NCBI GenBank assembly: GCA_943908365.1
Contig: CALTTH010000012.1
Coordinates: 1-64,000 of the forward strand
Length of the DNA stretch: 64,000 nucleotides
Origin: an uncultured Hyphomicrobiales bacterium
GTDB lineage: Bacteria > Pseudomonadota > Alphaproteobacteria > Rhizobiales > Rhizobiaceae
Reading direction: 5' to 3'
Shown: one piece after another, positions 17,047 through 26,186 of the stretch
How positions within the stretch are numbered: the stretch's first letter is position 1
Layout of the letters: the number at the start of each line of letters is the position of its first letter
Notes under the pieces: generated by a model
Seen by the model: only the letters and a program-made list of their open reading frames with translations
What the model was told of the DNA's origin: nothing
Databases searched by the model: none
Made by a program: the position numbers and the translations under genes

Positions 17047-18305
17047 CTACGAAATCAACGCTGTCGCGGTACCTGTCCTGAACAGGGTATTCATCTTTGA
17101 GGTGCCGATTGGTGTTGCCTTGCGTGGGCTAGCCGCCGTCTTTGGAATTCTGATTTTTGCCCCCGCGAAAGGGTCCGTGAACCCGCCAGCGGTGATATGC
17201 GACCGGATCGCCGCTTTGATCACGGCGAGATAGCCTTCCTGCAGGGTTTTCTCAGCCAAGGGCTTCAGGTGCAAATCCTTGTTGTCCTCGATGACCTGCC
17301 AGGGCGTGAGCTCCGGATCCCGTTGATTATTGTCACCCGGCCAGTACTGCATGTAATTGACGAAGGCCTGAAGGTCCGCTGGCACATACGTGTCGACAGG
17401 GTGGTCGCCAATCAGTTCGATAAATAGCGCGAGGCGACTCTGTGCTGTCGAAAGATCGCGTTCAATGTTAGCGCCGCCTCCGAGGCGTCGCGCGGCGATA
17501 TATGTCGGGATCACATCGGTCAGTCTCGGCTGAGACGACCTCGGACGTTTAACTGTCCTGCGATCCAGCTCAAAGGCCGGGATGAGCCTCCCCTGAGCAT
17601 CGCGACGGGTGCCGTCGTCATCCGGCAGGGGTTGAGGGGGTGCCTGTCCTCTATCCGTCTCCCGTTGTGGCAACGACGATGCCGTAGACGGGGGAATGGT
17701 CGGAACCTGTTTCGACACACCGTCCGAGAGCGCGGACGACGCCGCGAGTTTTGCAAGGGCGGACTGCTTCAGCATGTCCGCGTGGCCCACCACAAGTTCA
17801 TTAAAGGGTTCGCCGCGGGCCTGCAGTTCCAGTTCCCGGTTCAGGCTGACGAGGTCACGGATGCCTGCAGTCTTCTGCAATTCGGCAACCGGGATTGGCG
17901 CGTCCGAGCGGTCGATCATTTGGAGATAGCCTTCAGCGCGCCCTTCATCTCTATGACGGCGTCAAGAGCCCGCATCTCGCCATCTTCATCTTGCATGCCT
18001 TTGCCGTGCCTCATCTCATCGAACATCAACCTGGCCTTCGCCGCCAGAAGGTCGGCTAACAGCCTGGCGCGCCTGTGGGAGCAGGCACCGAGGCTGAGCC
18101 GCAACGGAGGAATAGCACATGTGCCGCCGCTCGTCTTTGGCAGCTTGATCTGGAAGATGTAGACGGAGCCTGATTTGGCAAGATAGGGACCGGGTCCCCT
18201 GCCTTTGGGCTTTGCAGACGGCGTCTGATTCGACGCTTCGGGCGATACCCCGACGTGTACCGGAAGGTGACCGGGCGCGATACCTGCATGGATTTCACTC
18301 CTCAA
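17047..18305 (-). pseudogene. Decayed tyrosine-recombinase integrase (DUF6538 type)
   Basis: Two consecutive minus-strand frames form the N-terminal part of a phage-type integrase. 18305-17916 holds a DUF6538-like start (YLAKSGSVYIFQIKLPK, PLRLSLGACSHRRARLLADLL). 17919-17047 holds the linker and SAM-like core-binding region (DVIPTYIAARR, KPLAEKTLQEGYLAVIKAAI). The frames overlap by ATGA, which looks like a frameshift within one ancestral gene. The sequence ends at MNTLFRTGTATALIS, before the catalytic R..HxxR..Y domain, so it cannot recombine DNA. It lies next to the tRNA-Ser 3' end, as integrases of tRNA-targeting islands do. Confidence 0.78.
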
Positions 18306-18358
18306 GAGCCGCTGGCGAGCAGAGGTTTTACGAGGAAATCCAAGGATTTGCAGGTAAC

Positions 18359-18389
18359 TGGCGGAGAGTGATTACAACTTGGCGGAGAG
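18359..18389. repeat. Direct repeat of the tRNA-Ser 3' end (possible att remnant)
   Basis: TGGCGGAGAG occurs at 18359-18368 and again at 18380-18389, where it is the CCA plus acceptor end of tRNA-Ser. A 10-bp copy this close to the tRNA, on the integrase side, could be a residue of an attachment site or of repeated integrations. It is short enough to be chance. Confidence 0.35.
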
Positions 18390-18469
18390 GGTGGGATTCG
18401 AACCCACGATACCCTTGCAGGTATGCCGCATTTCGAGTGCGGTGCATTCGACCACTCTGCCACCTCTCC
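18380..18469 (-). tRNA. tRNA-Ser (anticodon CGA)
   Basis: The minus strand reads GGAGAGGTGGCAGAGTGGTC, an anticodon arm CCGCACTCGAAATGCGG, a long variable arm, the T-arm GGGTTCGAATCCC, acceptor CCTCTCC, G73 and an encoded CCA. The 7-bp acceptor stem GGAGAGG/CCTCTCC pairs fully. The anticodon CGA reads UCG. The 3' end faces the defence island. Confidence 0.97.
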
Positions 18470-18962
18470 GGCGCGCTGTGGTAAGCGGGCCGTTCATAGC
18501 CAGAGCCATGGCGCCATGCAAGCGTAAAATTCTGTTTTGTCTTGAAAACCACGCGAATTGCGATCCTGGGAATAGGTAGGGTTTCGATATCACGCCGGCT
18601 AAGGAGTCTTGGAGTTCGGTAAGCCTCTGTATTCCAAAGTTTCGACCTCGAGCAACAGCACGTCCGCGCGTGGCAACGTGTCCTCTAGGCAGTTCAGTAA
18701 GCGCCTCCAGGGGCGTTCAAACGCAGTGTCGGAAATCCATGCCGTCTGCGACCCTTTGCCTATTGGCGGGCTCTCTGGCACGTTCATTTGTATTCGGCTA
18801 TTGTGCCTCTGATTTGAATGAGGTCACGGCATGGAGTGGTCGCTGCCGGCAACGGCAACGCTGACTTTCGTCGGGACCAACTAGGATTTTGGTACTCGGA
18901 TTTTATAGTTGCGGTTGGCGTGTTCGGGAACGATGCTGCCTTGATACGCTTGCTCCAAGGGG
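18470..18962. other. Intergenic region upstream of the HWE kinase
   Basis: 493 bases without a convincing gene. GGGAAC at 18926 followed by CGCTT at 18947 loosely resembles an ECF/EcfG-type promoter just before the kinase start. Spacing and -10 are imperfect, so this is only a hint. Confidence 0.35.
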
Positions 18963-20432
18963 ATGTCTTTGCACTATGTCAGCGGCGGTGAATGCGGGCG
19001 GATCTTTCGGGAGTTTGATTGGGACAGCAATCCCCTAGGGCCAAAGGATGCATGGCCCGTCGAGCTGAAAGTTCTTGTCAACGTCATGCTTGGCTCGCTT
19101 CAGCCGATGCTGATGGTTTGGGGGCCGCAGCAGATCACTCTTTATAATGATGGCTATTCGCTCATGTGCGGCAACCGTCACCCGGACGCCTTTGGCAAGC
19201 CTTTTCAGGATCTCTGGTTTGACATCTGGGACAAGGTCGAGCCGATCATCAGTGCCGCCTATGCTGGCCAGGGCACCTCGATGGACGACATCGAGTTTAC
19301 CATGCACCGCAAGGGTTATCCGGAAGAAACGCATTTTGCCTTTTCCTATACGCCGGTTCGCGATCATTCGGGGACGGTGCTCGGCATGTTCTGCGCGTGC
19401 TCGGAAATTACCGGTGAGGTGCTGATGCGCCGTGAGCAGAAGCTGCAGCAGGAGCGCCTGCGGCAGGTCTTCGAACTCTCCCCTGGTGGTATCGCCACAT
19501 TGATCGGTCCCGACCACATCTTCGAATTTGCCAATGAGGAATGCTATTCCATCATCGGTGCCGGGCGTGAGATCATAGGCAAGCCAATCGCCGAGGCGCT
19601 TTCGGAGGTGGCGCAGCAGGGGCATATCGAGAAGATCGATGAGGTCTACAGGACAGGTAAACCCTTTGTTGCAAAAGGCCAGTCGATCGAGTTGAACCGC
19701 GGGCCGGGCGGTGAAAAGCAGGATCGGTCGATCGATCTGGTCTATCAGCCGATGCGCGATGCCGTGGGCGAGATCTTCGGCATCCTGGTTCAGGCACAGG
19801 ATGTGACCGAGCGCCTGGCGGAAGAGCGGCACAAGGAACTGGTGGCGCATGAACTTGGGCATCGCCTGAAGAACCAGTTGGCCATGGTTCAGGCCATCGC
19901 ATCGCAAACATTGCGATCCGCACCGGATATGAATGTGGCGCGGCAGACGCTCGCCGAGCGCATCAATATCTTGAGCCGCGCCCACGATACGGTGATCCAG
20001 GGAGGGCTTGGTTCCTCCACGGTCCGCAATCTCGTTGGGCAGATGCTGGCGGTGCATGATGACCCGAGCGAGCCTCGCTTCGTTGTGGACGGGCCGGAAA
20101 TCCATGTCGGCTCTCGCCCTGCACTGTCGCTTTCCCTTATTCTCCATGAGCTTGCCACCAATGCCGTGAAGTATGGAGCGCTCTCGACGCCGACTGGCAA
20201 GATCGAGATTTCCTGGCAAGTTGTTGGGGAGAACCGGGAAACCTTCGAATTTACGTGGCAGGAAAAGAGCGGTCCGCCGGTCTGTCCGCCGGACCGCGAG
20301 GGCGCTGGCTCACGATTGATCAAGGCCGGGGTGTCCGGGGTCTCGAACAGCAAGGTCACGGTTCGTTATGAGCCGAGCGGTCTGCAGTGCAACGTCGTGG
20401 CTGATCTGCGCGCATTCCAGCAGGATCACTAA
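18963..20432 (+). CDS. PAS-PAS HWE-family sensor histidine kinase
   Basis: A 489-residue soluble kinase without membrane segments. Two PAS-like domains (about 20-150 and 165-290; the second followed by VQAQDVTERLAEER) precede an HWE kinase core. The phospho-acceptor box is ELGHRLKNQLAMVQAIASQTLR with His near residue 300, and the N-box is LILHELATNAVKYGALS. HWE kinases are common in rhizobia and often feed light, redox or general-stress signalling. No cognate response regulator is adjacent, so the partner is unknown. Confidence 0.88.
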   Translation: MSLHYVSGGECGRIFREFDWDSNPLGPKDAWPVELKVLVNVMLGSLQPMLMVWGPQQITLYNDGYSLMCGNRHPDAFGKPFQDLWFDIWDKVEPIISAAYAGQGTSMDDIEFTMHRKGYPEETHFAFSYTPVRDHSGTVLGMFCACSEITGEVLMRREQKLQQERLRQVFELSPGGIATLIGPDHIFEFANEECYSIIGAGREIIGKPIAEALSEVAQQGHIEKIDEVYRTGKPFVAKGQSIELNRGPGGEKQDRSIDLVYQPMRDAVGEIFGILVQAQDVTERLAEERHKELVAHELGHRLKNQLAMVQAIASQTLRSAPDMNVARQTLAERINILSRAHDTVIQGGLGSSTVRNLVGQMLAVHDDPSEPRFVVDGPEIHVGSRPALSLSLILHELATNAVKYGALSTPTGKIEISWQVVGENRETFEFTWQEKSGPPVCPPDREGAGSRLIKAGVSGVSNSKVTVRYEPSGLQCNVVADLRAFQQDH

Positions 20433-20441
20433 GCGCGCCGT

Positions 20442-20461
20442 CAGAGGCCAGTAAGCCTCTG
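20442..20461. terminator. Stem-loop between convergent genes
   Basis: CAGAGGC (20442-20448) pairs with GCCTCTG (20455-20461) around a 6-base loop. It lies between the kinase stop and the convergent GNAT stop. No T-run follows on either strand, so it may be a weak bidirectional terminator. Confidence 0.4.
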
Positions 20462-20471
20462 CGGGAGCGCT

Positions 20472-20915
20472 CTAGAACTTCAGCCGATAGCGGATATGGC
20501 CGTCGCTCTTGACGTAGCTGTCATAGAGCGCTTGGGCGCGGTGATTGCCTTCATCCGTATGCCAGTAGAGGCGTGACAATACGTTTTCGTGGCAGATGCG
20601 GATGAGATCCTCGATCAGGGCGCGGCCGATGCCTTTGCCGCGGATGGTGCCATCGACGAAGAGATCTTCAAGATAACAGTCAGGCGTCTTGGCCCAGGTG
20701 GATTCATGAAAATGGTGGATAGCGAAGCCAGCGACCGCGCCGTCCAGAACGGCAAGTCGCACTGATAGCCGCGAAACCGGGTCCAGCAATCGTTCCCAGG
20801 TATGGTCGGTCACGTCGTCTGGTAGATCGACCTTGTAGAAGGCGAGGTACGCTCTCCACAAACGGAGCCAATCATCCCGGTCACTGCTGGTGGCATCGCG
20901 GATCGTCAGTGTCAT
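20472..20915 (-). CDS. GNAT-family N-acetyltransferase
   Basis: A 147-residue acetyltransferase. The acetyl-CoA pyrophosphate loop is seen as VDGTIRGKGIGRALIEDLIR, preceded by the strand YLEDLFV, with the C-terminal LYWHTDEGNHRAQALYDSY motif typical of GNATs of this branch. The substrate cannot be told. It lies 8 bases downstream of the aldo/keto reductase gene on the same strand, so the two are probably co-transcribed. Confidence 0.85.
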   Translation of the reverse strand: MTLTIRDATSSDRDDWLRLWRAYLAFYKVDLPDDVTDHTWERLLDPVSRLSVRLAVLDGAVAGFAIHHFHESTWAKTPDCYLEDLFVDGTIRGKGIGRALIEDLIRICHENVLSRLYWHTDEGNHRAQALYDSYVKSDGHIRYRLKF

Positions 20916-20923
20916 TGCCTCTG

Positions 20924-21874
20924 TCAGGCTCCTGCTTCGTCCAACAGCCGGATCATCTCGTCGCTCAAGCGAAGATTGACCGCGCGTTTGAAGCTCTCCA
21001 ACTGCGAAAGGCTGGTGGCGCTGGCGATCGGGGCCGTTACGGATGGTTTTGCCAATAGCCAGGCCAGCGCTATATCGGCGTGCCGTGCACCGGTCTCAGC
21101 AGCGATTGCATCCATGGCGCCAAGGATGGCAAGCCCACGCGGATCGAGATAATTGGCGACGCGATAGGAGCGCGCAACACCCTCAGTGTCGGCCTTGGTT
21201 CGGTATTTGCCGGTCAGGAAGCCGGCGGCGAGGCTGTAGTAATTGATGACGCCGATGTCTTCGCGGGCGCAAAGGTCCGCAAGCGGGCCTTCAAATTTGT
21301 CGCGGGTATAGAGATTGTATTCCGGCTGAAGAACGTCGAAACGGCCGAGCCCCGTTGCTTCCGCGACATCGAGTGAAGCCTGAAGCTGCTGCGCATTATA
21401 ATTGGAGCAGCCGATGGCTCTGACCTTGCCAGCCTCTTTCAGTCTGGCAAAAGCGCCGAGCGTTTCTTCAAGTGGCACGGCATCATCCGGCTTATGGGCG
21501 AGATAAAGATCGATATAGTCGGTTTGCAGGCGACGCAGCGAATCGTCGACCGCCTTGGCAATCCAGTCAGCGCTCAGCCCCGTCTTGCGCTCATTATTGT
21601 CAAAGCCGACCTTGGTGATGATGATGGCGTCGTCACGCTTCACGGAGCCGCTCTTCAGCCACTTGCCGATAATCGCTTCGGATTCTCCACCCTGATGGCC
21701 GGGTACCCAGGCCGAATAGACATCGGCTGTGTCGATGGCATTGAAGCCGGCATCGAAGAAGGCGTCCAGCAGTTGAAAGGAGGTCTTTTCGTCTGCGGTC
21801 CAGCCAAAGACATTGCCACCGAAGACGATAGGCGCGACGGAAAGGCCGGTGCGGCCAAGCGTTCGGTTCTGCAT
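20924..21874 (-). CDS. Aldo/keto reductase
   Basis: A 316-residue AKR. MQNRTLGRTGLSVAPIVFGGNVFGW opens the TIM barrel. AIDTADVYSAW carries the catalytic Asp/Tyr, the Lys strand is IIITKVG, and YLAHKPDD holds the His-equivalent position. The NADPH-binding end is seen in PSVTAPIASATSLSQLESF. ATG 21874 is preceded by AGGAGAAACTCC, favouring it over the ATG at 21889. It is a cytosolic NADPH-dependent oxidoreductase of unknown substrate, probably co-transcribed with the GNAT gene. Confidence 0.9.
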   Translation of the reverse strand: MQNRTLGRTGLSVAPIVFGGNVFGWTADEKTSFQLLDAFFDAGFNAIDTADVYSAWVPGHQGGESEAIIGKWLKSGSVKRDDAIIITKVGFDNNERKTGLSADWIAKAVDDSLRRLQTDYIDLYLAHKPDDAVPLEETLGAFARLKEAGKVRAIGCSNYNAQQLQASLDVAEATGLGRFDVLQPEYNLYTRDKFEGPLADLCAREDIGVINYYSLAAGFLTGKYRTKADTEGVARSYRVANYLDPRGLAILGAMDAIAAETGARHADIALAWLLAKPSVTAPIASATSLSQLESFKRAVNLRLSDEMIRLLDEAGA

Positions 21875-21977
21875 GGAGTTTCTCCTCAATTGTCTCTCGA
21901 ATGGTTTAGCGGTGCTGCCAGGCGATGACTATTGAATTTCAGTGATCCAATCATCTCGCCGAAAAGGCAAACGCCTG

Positions 21978-22973
21978 TCACGAGGAGAGGTTTCGAAACG
22001 CCGTCGGTGGCTTTTCATGATGCTGCTGCCAGATGCGGCGCAGATGACGGGCGGAGGCGAAGCCCGAGCGTTCTGCCACGGCCTCTATATCGAGCCTGGA
22101 TTGGGAGATGATATCGCGCGCCAGGGTCACTCTAATCAGATTGACATAGTCCACGACGCTTAACCCCGTCTGCTCTCGAAACAGCCGGGACAGATGTCGC
22201 TGGCTGAGATTGGCAATGTCTGAGAGGCGCGCCAGCGTCCAGTCCTCTGCCGGATTTGCAACGATGGCATCCTGGGCTCGATGAATGGAGGGGTGAATGT
22301 GGTTTCGGCCCGAAAGCCAGGGTGAGATTTGTGGATCGTGGGTCGTGCGGCGCAGATAGACCACCATGATCTGCGCGATGCGGGCGGCGACCTCTGGACT
22401 GACGAGGGTCGAGACGAGATGCAGGATGAGGTCTATGCCGGTGGAAATGCCAGCGCTTGAGAACCGTTTACCGTCCTCGACGAACAGCCTGTTTTCCTGA
22501 ACGAGGGCAAGCGGCGCAATACGCCTGAGATCGGCGATGCAATGGGCGTGCGTGGTGCAAGAGTGGCCATCGAACAACCCGGCCTCTGCGGCGATCAACG
22601 CGCCGGAGCAGATGCTGACGATTGTCGTGTCCGGCCTCACCGTTCGCCGCAGCCAGTCGGAGAGGGCGCGCCGTTCCTTGGACGCCTCCCGCTGCTGCTG
22701 CGCCGTTGATGAGTTTCCGGAGATCAGGATCATGGCATGGGCAGGCAGCACATCTGGCAGATGCTCCAGCCCGCAAAGGTCAAGTCCTATCGTCGTCGTC
22801 TGTTTTGGCTGTGCCGCGATGTAGCGGCAATCGAAGCGGATGTTCCTCTGTTGTTCATTGGCATAGCGCAGCACTTCCAGAGGCCCGGCAACATCCAGCA
22901 GCAGTGTCTGCGGGGGCAGCACCACAAAAACAGGAATGACGTGCGGCGTGTCGCCGGCCCCTTGGCTCATCAA
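21978..22973 (-). CDS. GlxA-family transcriptional regulator (DJ-1/PfpI plus AraC HTH)
   Basis: A 331-residue regulator. The N-terminal DJ-1/PfpI-like domain (IPVFVVLPPQTLLLDVAGPLEVLRYAN; VSICSGALIAAEAGLFDG near residue 120) is followed by an AraC-type double helix-turn-helix (LARLSDIANLSQRHLSRLFREQTG; AVAERSGFASARHLRRIW). It overlaps the upstream isochorismatase-like gene by 4 bases, so the two form an operon. It may regulate that hydrolase or a nearby detoxification function. The ligand is unknown. Confidence 0.9.
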   Translation of the reverse strand: MMSQGAGDTPHVIPVFVVLPPQTLLLDVAGPLEVLRYANEQQRNIRFDCRYIAAQPKQTTTIGLDLCGLEHLPDVLPAHAMILISGNSSTAQQQREASKERRALSDWLRRTVRPDTTIVSICSGALIAAEAGLFDGHSCTTHAHCIADLRRIAPLALVQENRLFVEDGKRFSSAGISTGIDLILHLVSTLVSPEVAARIAQIMVVYLRRTTHDPQISPWLSGRNHIHPSIHRAQDAIVANPAEDWTLARLSDIANLSQRHLSRLFREQTGLSVVDYVNLIRVTLARDIISQSRLDIEAVAERSGFASARHLRRIWQQHHEKPPTAFRNLSS

Positions 22974-23527
22974 TCAGCCTTCCTCATATCATCGATTACA
23001 TCTTCGACGGTTGCGATGCGCGCAAATCGTCCCGAAAGCACGAGTTCAGTGCGCTTGGCAATGTCGGCGGGCGAGAAGACCTCGCCGGAGGCATGCGTCA
23101 TTGGGAAGGTCAGCGTGGCTTCGGTCACGTAATCGACCTTATAGCCGAGATCGGCGGCATGGCGCGTTGTGGTCTCGCAGCATTGCTCGGTTCGGATGCC
23201 AGAGACGATGAGGCGGTTGATGCCCCGCTGCGTCAGCCAGACGTCAAGGCCGGTTCCGACGAAGGCCGAATGACGGTTCTTCTGGAAGGTGACGCGTGGG
23301 TTGATGCTGATTCCTTCGAATGTGCGAATAAAGCCGCTGTCGGACGAAAAGGTCCGGTCTCCATCGACATGGAAAATCTGCACGACGGGAATGCCTGCCA
23401 CTTCTGCTCCATCGATCAAAGCCTGTTGGGCTGCGATGAATTTCGTCAGGCCGCTTCCTTCGAAGTAGGGTGTGTGTCGGAAGGATTCCTGGACGTCGAT
23501 AACGAGAAGCGCGGTGTTGTGGGACAT
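22970..23527 (-). CDS. Isochorismatase-like cysteine hydrolase
   Basis: A 185-residue protein. The catalytic Asp lies in ALLVIDVQESF, the Lys in ..RVTFQKNRHSAF, and the nucleophile Cys in GIRTEQCCETTTRHAADLGYKV, the triad of the isochorismatase/nicotinamidase superfamily. The substrate is not determined; amide or ester hydrolysis is the usual reaction. ATG 23527 starts the family sequence (MSHNTALLVIDVQ). The stop overlaps the start of the GlxA-type regulator. Confidence 0.87.
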   Translation of the reverse strand: MSHNTALLVIDVQESFRHTPYFEGSGLTKFIAAQQALIDGAEVAGIPVVQIFHVDGDRTFSSDSGFIRTFEGISINPRVTFQKNRHSAFVGTGLDVWLTQRGINRLIVSGIRTEQCCETTTRHAADLGYKVDYVTEATLTFPMTHASGEVFSPADIAKRTELVLSGRFARIATVEDVIDDMRKAD

Positions 23528-23706
23528 TTTTGTAACTCCAGTGTTCATCTGGATACAGTTTTACGCCCTCTATAGAAAGGCGAAATGCGCTCATCGGACG
23601 AAAAGAGGACATATCGGGCCATCGTGCTCGTGGCCGAAGAATCTCGACGGAGGGAAGAAGCGAACGTTGGGTTCTCGATGCACACACGTCGTCTTCGGAC
23701 GTCGCT

Positions 23707-24072
23707 TCACCGTCCGGGACTTGAGCGGGGCGCGCGCCAGTAGCCGATGAGGGATAGAAGCAGGGCTGCAACAGAGGCGGCAATTAAGGCCAACGGCCAT
23801 TGGAGCATGGGATTGCGCAACAATAGCAGCGTGAAGATGCCGTAGCTGACGAGCAACGAGATCAGAGTGATGCTGGTTAGGATGAAGCGGCTGGTGCTCG
23901 CAATAACTCTTGGTCGCCGCAGGTAGAGAACGGCAAAAGCTGCGGCTAAGAGAGAGCTGAGTGTTTTTCCAAGCAGAACCGGAACGCCAATCTGTGACAG
24001 GAGCATCCACGTGACAAAAGCATCAAGTGCCATGCACGTGATCTGAACAGAAATAAAACGAGCAAATGTCAC
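23707..24072 (-). CDS. GtrA-like small membrane protein
   Basis: A 121-residue protein with four predicted membrane helices (ISVQITCMALDAFVTWMLL, TLSSLLAAAFAVLYL, FILTSITLISLLVSYGIFTLLL, WPLALIAASVAALLLSLIGYW). Size and layout match GtrA/DPMS1-type proteins, which assist transfer of lipid-linked sugars. No glycosyltransferase is adjacent, so the role is open. Confidence 0.6.
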   Translation of the reverse strand: MTFARFISVQITCMALDAFVTWMLLSQIGVPVLLGKTLSSLLAAAFAVLYLRRPRVIASTSRFILTSITLISLLVSYGIFTLLLLRNPMLQWPLALIAASVAALLLSLIGYWRAPRSSPGR

Positions 24073-24135
24073 GCCAAACCTCGATCATGAGCAGGCGTGA
24101 TCATAAGTGCTCAATCGGACGTTGTCAGCAGCTGC

Positions 24136-24351
24136 TTACCGAAGCGCGAATGCTCCGACGAAGGCCATGGCGACACCGATGTTCAGCCCTGCCAGCGTCG
24201 CCAAAAGCGTCAAAATCGAAACGCCGCTCGCCGCCATAAGAGCGGCAGCTGCGAAGACTGCCACCACAAGAATGCCGACCATCGCGACAGCGAAGGTCGA
24301 ACGTGTGGCCGCAGCACTCAAGCCAAGGGCTATTCCCAGAACAAATTCCAT
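24136..24351 (-). CDS. Small two-to-three-helix membrane protein
   Basis: A 71-residue hydrophobic protein starting MEFVLGIALGLSAAATRSTF, with helices AVAMVGILVVAVFAAAALMAA and TLLATLAGLNIGVAMAFVGAFAL. No family is recognised. ATG 24351 was chosen because the upstream extension to 24387 is not hydrophobic; ATTTTG upstream is a poor ribosome site, so the start is uncertain. Confidence 0.55.
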   Translation of the reverse strand: MEFVLGIALGLSAAATRSTFAVAMVGILVVAVFAAAALMAASGVSILTLLATLAGLNIGVAMAFVGAFALR

Positions 24352-24535
24352 GATGCCGCTCCTCCCAAAGCAATCAAGACAAGGCATCTTCTCCTCAAAA
24401 GCTGCGCTGTCTCCTCAATGGCATGCACTTCAAGACGAAGAATGTAACACACTATAACGATTCGGCCAGTTTTTATTCAAACTGTCATAATTGCGTCGCG
24501 GTTCCCGAATCGTGGCATATCGGTTACCATGGCGC

Positions 24536-26137
24536 ATGAGCGATATTTTCAGTCAGCCAGCGCTGAGCAATCTCACCGAATTTTCCGTCTCCGAGCTGTC
24601 CGGTTCCATCAAGCGGACGGTGGAGACTGCGTTCGATCAGGTGCGCGTACGTGGCGAGATTTCCGGCTATCGCGGACAGCATACATCTGGTCACGCCTAT
24701 TTTTCGCTGAAGGACGATCGCGCACGCATCGATGCCGTCATCTGGAAGGGAAGCTTTTCCAAGCTGAAGTTCCGCCCGGAAGAGGGCATGGAGGTGATAG
24801 CAACTGGAAAGATCACGACCTTCCCGGGATCGTCGAAATATCAGATCGTCATCGAAAGCCTGGAGCCCGCAGGTGCTGGCGCATTGATGGCCCTGCTGGA
24901 AGAGCGTCGCCGTAGGCTGGCTGCGGAAGGATTGTTCGATCAGGCGCGCAAGCGCCGGCTGCCTTACATTCCGCATGTGATTGGTGTGGTGACCTCACCG
25001 ACGGGTGCCGTGATCCGCGATATCTTGCATCGGATTTCGGATCGTTTTCCGGTTCATGTCCTGGTGTGGCCGGTCAAGGTCCAGGGCGAGGGGTCGGGAG
25101 AGGAAGTCGCAAATGCCATCCGCGGGTTCAACGCTTTGCCTGAAGGCGGCGATATTCCTCGGCCGGATGTGCTGATCGTTGCACGTGGCGGTGGCAGCCT
25201 GGAAGACCTTTGGAGTTTCAATGACGAGATCGTCGTGCGGGCAGCAGCGGAAAGCGCAATCCCGCTGATCTCGGCCGTTGGTCACGAGACCGACACGACC
25301 TTGATCGACTACGCCGCAGATGTGCGTGCGCCAACGCCCACGGGTGCTGCGGAAATGGCCGTTCCGGTTCGTGCCGATCTTGAGGCCCAGCTTGCCGGTC
25401 TGGCAGCGCGCCTTTCCGGTTCCACGCGCCGGCATATGGACAATCGCGCCCAGGGACTTCGCGCGCTGGTGCGTGCTCTTCCCTCGCTCGACCAGTTGCT
25501 AGCGCTTCCCCGCCGCCGGTTCGATGAGGTTTCTGCCGGGCTTGGCAGAGGTCTTGAACTCAACACCATGAACAAGCGCCGAAGCTTTGAGCGCACGGCA
25601 TCCGGGCTGCGCCCGGACGTCCTTGGACACGGCCTGCGCCAGCATCGCCAGCGCGTCAACGAACGCATGCAGAGGGCGGACGCGCTCATGGAGCGCCGAC
25701 TTTTACAAGCCAGATCACGGGTCTCCTCTTCGGACTCCTCTCTGCGCGCGTTGCCGATGCGTCTATCCGGGCAACTGGAGCGGCAGAAAGAACGCCTTCT
25801 GGCGTCAGTCCGTCGAGCCGACACAGCCATTCTTCACCGGATGAAGCAGAACAGATCTGGTCTCGCTGCGCATGAGCGCATCTTGCAGTCACTCTCCTAC
25901 AAAAACGTACTGAAGCGGGGCTATGCGGTCATTCGCGACGAAGAGAACCGACCACTGACGCGCGCTGCTGCCGTCTCAGCTGGCGCGGTCATCTCGGTGG
26001 AATTTGCCGATGGCGAGGTTTCTGCCGTGGCGGGTGCGCAAGCGCCGGGTTTCGTTGAAGCAGCTTCGCCTCAAGCTCGGAAGAAATCAGGCAAGCCCAA
26101 TGCCAACGATCCTGGAAATCAGGGCAGTCTGTTTTAG
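24536..26137 (+). CDS. xseA: Exodeoxyribonuclease VII large subunit
   Basis: A 533-residue subunit of ExoVII, which degrades single-stranded DNA from both ends to oligonucleotides in repair. The N-terminal OB-fold (VRVRGEISGYRGQHTSGHAYFSLKDD) is followed by the catalytic domain (IGVVTSPTGAVIRDILHRISDRFP; ARGGGSLEDLWSFNDEIVVRAAAESAIPLISAVGHETD) and a long coiled-coil region with LKRGYAVIRDEE near the end. ATG 24536 matches the family start (MSDIFSQPALSNLTEFSVSE). The small subunit xseB is not in the window. Confidence 0.96.
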   Translation: MSDIFSQPALSNLTEFSVSELSGSIKRTVETAFDQVRVRGEISGYRGQHTSGHAYFSLKDDRARIDAVIWKGSFSKLKFRPEEGMEVIATGKITTFPGSSKYQIVIESLEPAGAGALMALLEERRRRLAAEGLFDQARKRRLPYIPHVIGVVTSPTGAVIRDILHRISDRFPVHVLVWPVKVQGEGSGEEVANAIRGFNALPEGGDIPRPDVLIVARGGGSLEDLWSFNDEIVVRAAAESAIPLISAVGHETDTTLIDYAADVRAPTPTGAAEMAVPVRADLEAQLAGLAARLSGSTRRHMDNRAQGLRALVRALPSLDQLLALPRRRFDEVSAGLGRGLELNTMNKRRSFERTASGLRPDVLGHGLRQHRQRVNERMQRADALMERRLLQARSRVSSSDSSLRALPMRLSGQLERQKERLLASVRRADTAILHRMKQNRSGLAAHERILQSLSYKNVLKRGYAVIRDEENRPLTRAAAVSAGAVISVEFADGEVSAVAGAQAPGFVEAASPQARKKSGKPNANDPGNQGSLF

Positions 26138-26186
26138 GCTGCCAAGCCACCTTCTTCGTCAGACATGTTAGGCTCGGAGCGCTCCC

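Noticed and set aside
18609..18812. 67-codon plus-strand frame before the HWE kinase
   Set aside because: No ribosome site, no domain, composition not protein-like.
19035..20219. 394-codon open frame antisense to the HWE kinase
   Set aside because: The kinase motifs on the plus strand are complete, and the antisense frame has no recognisable domain.
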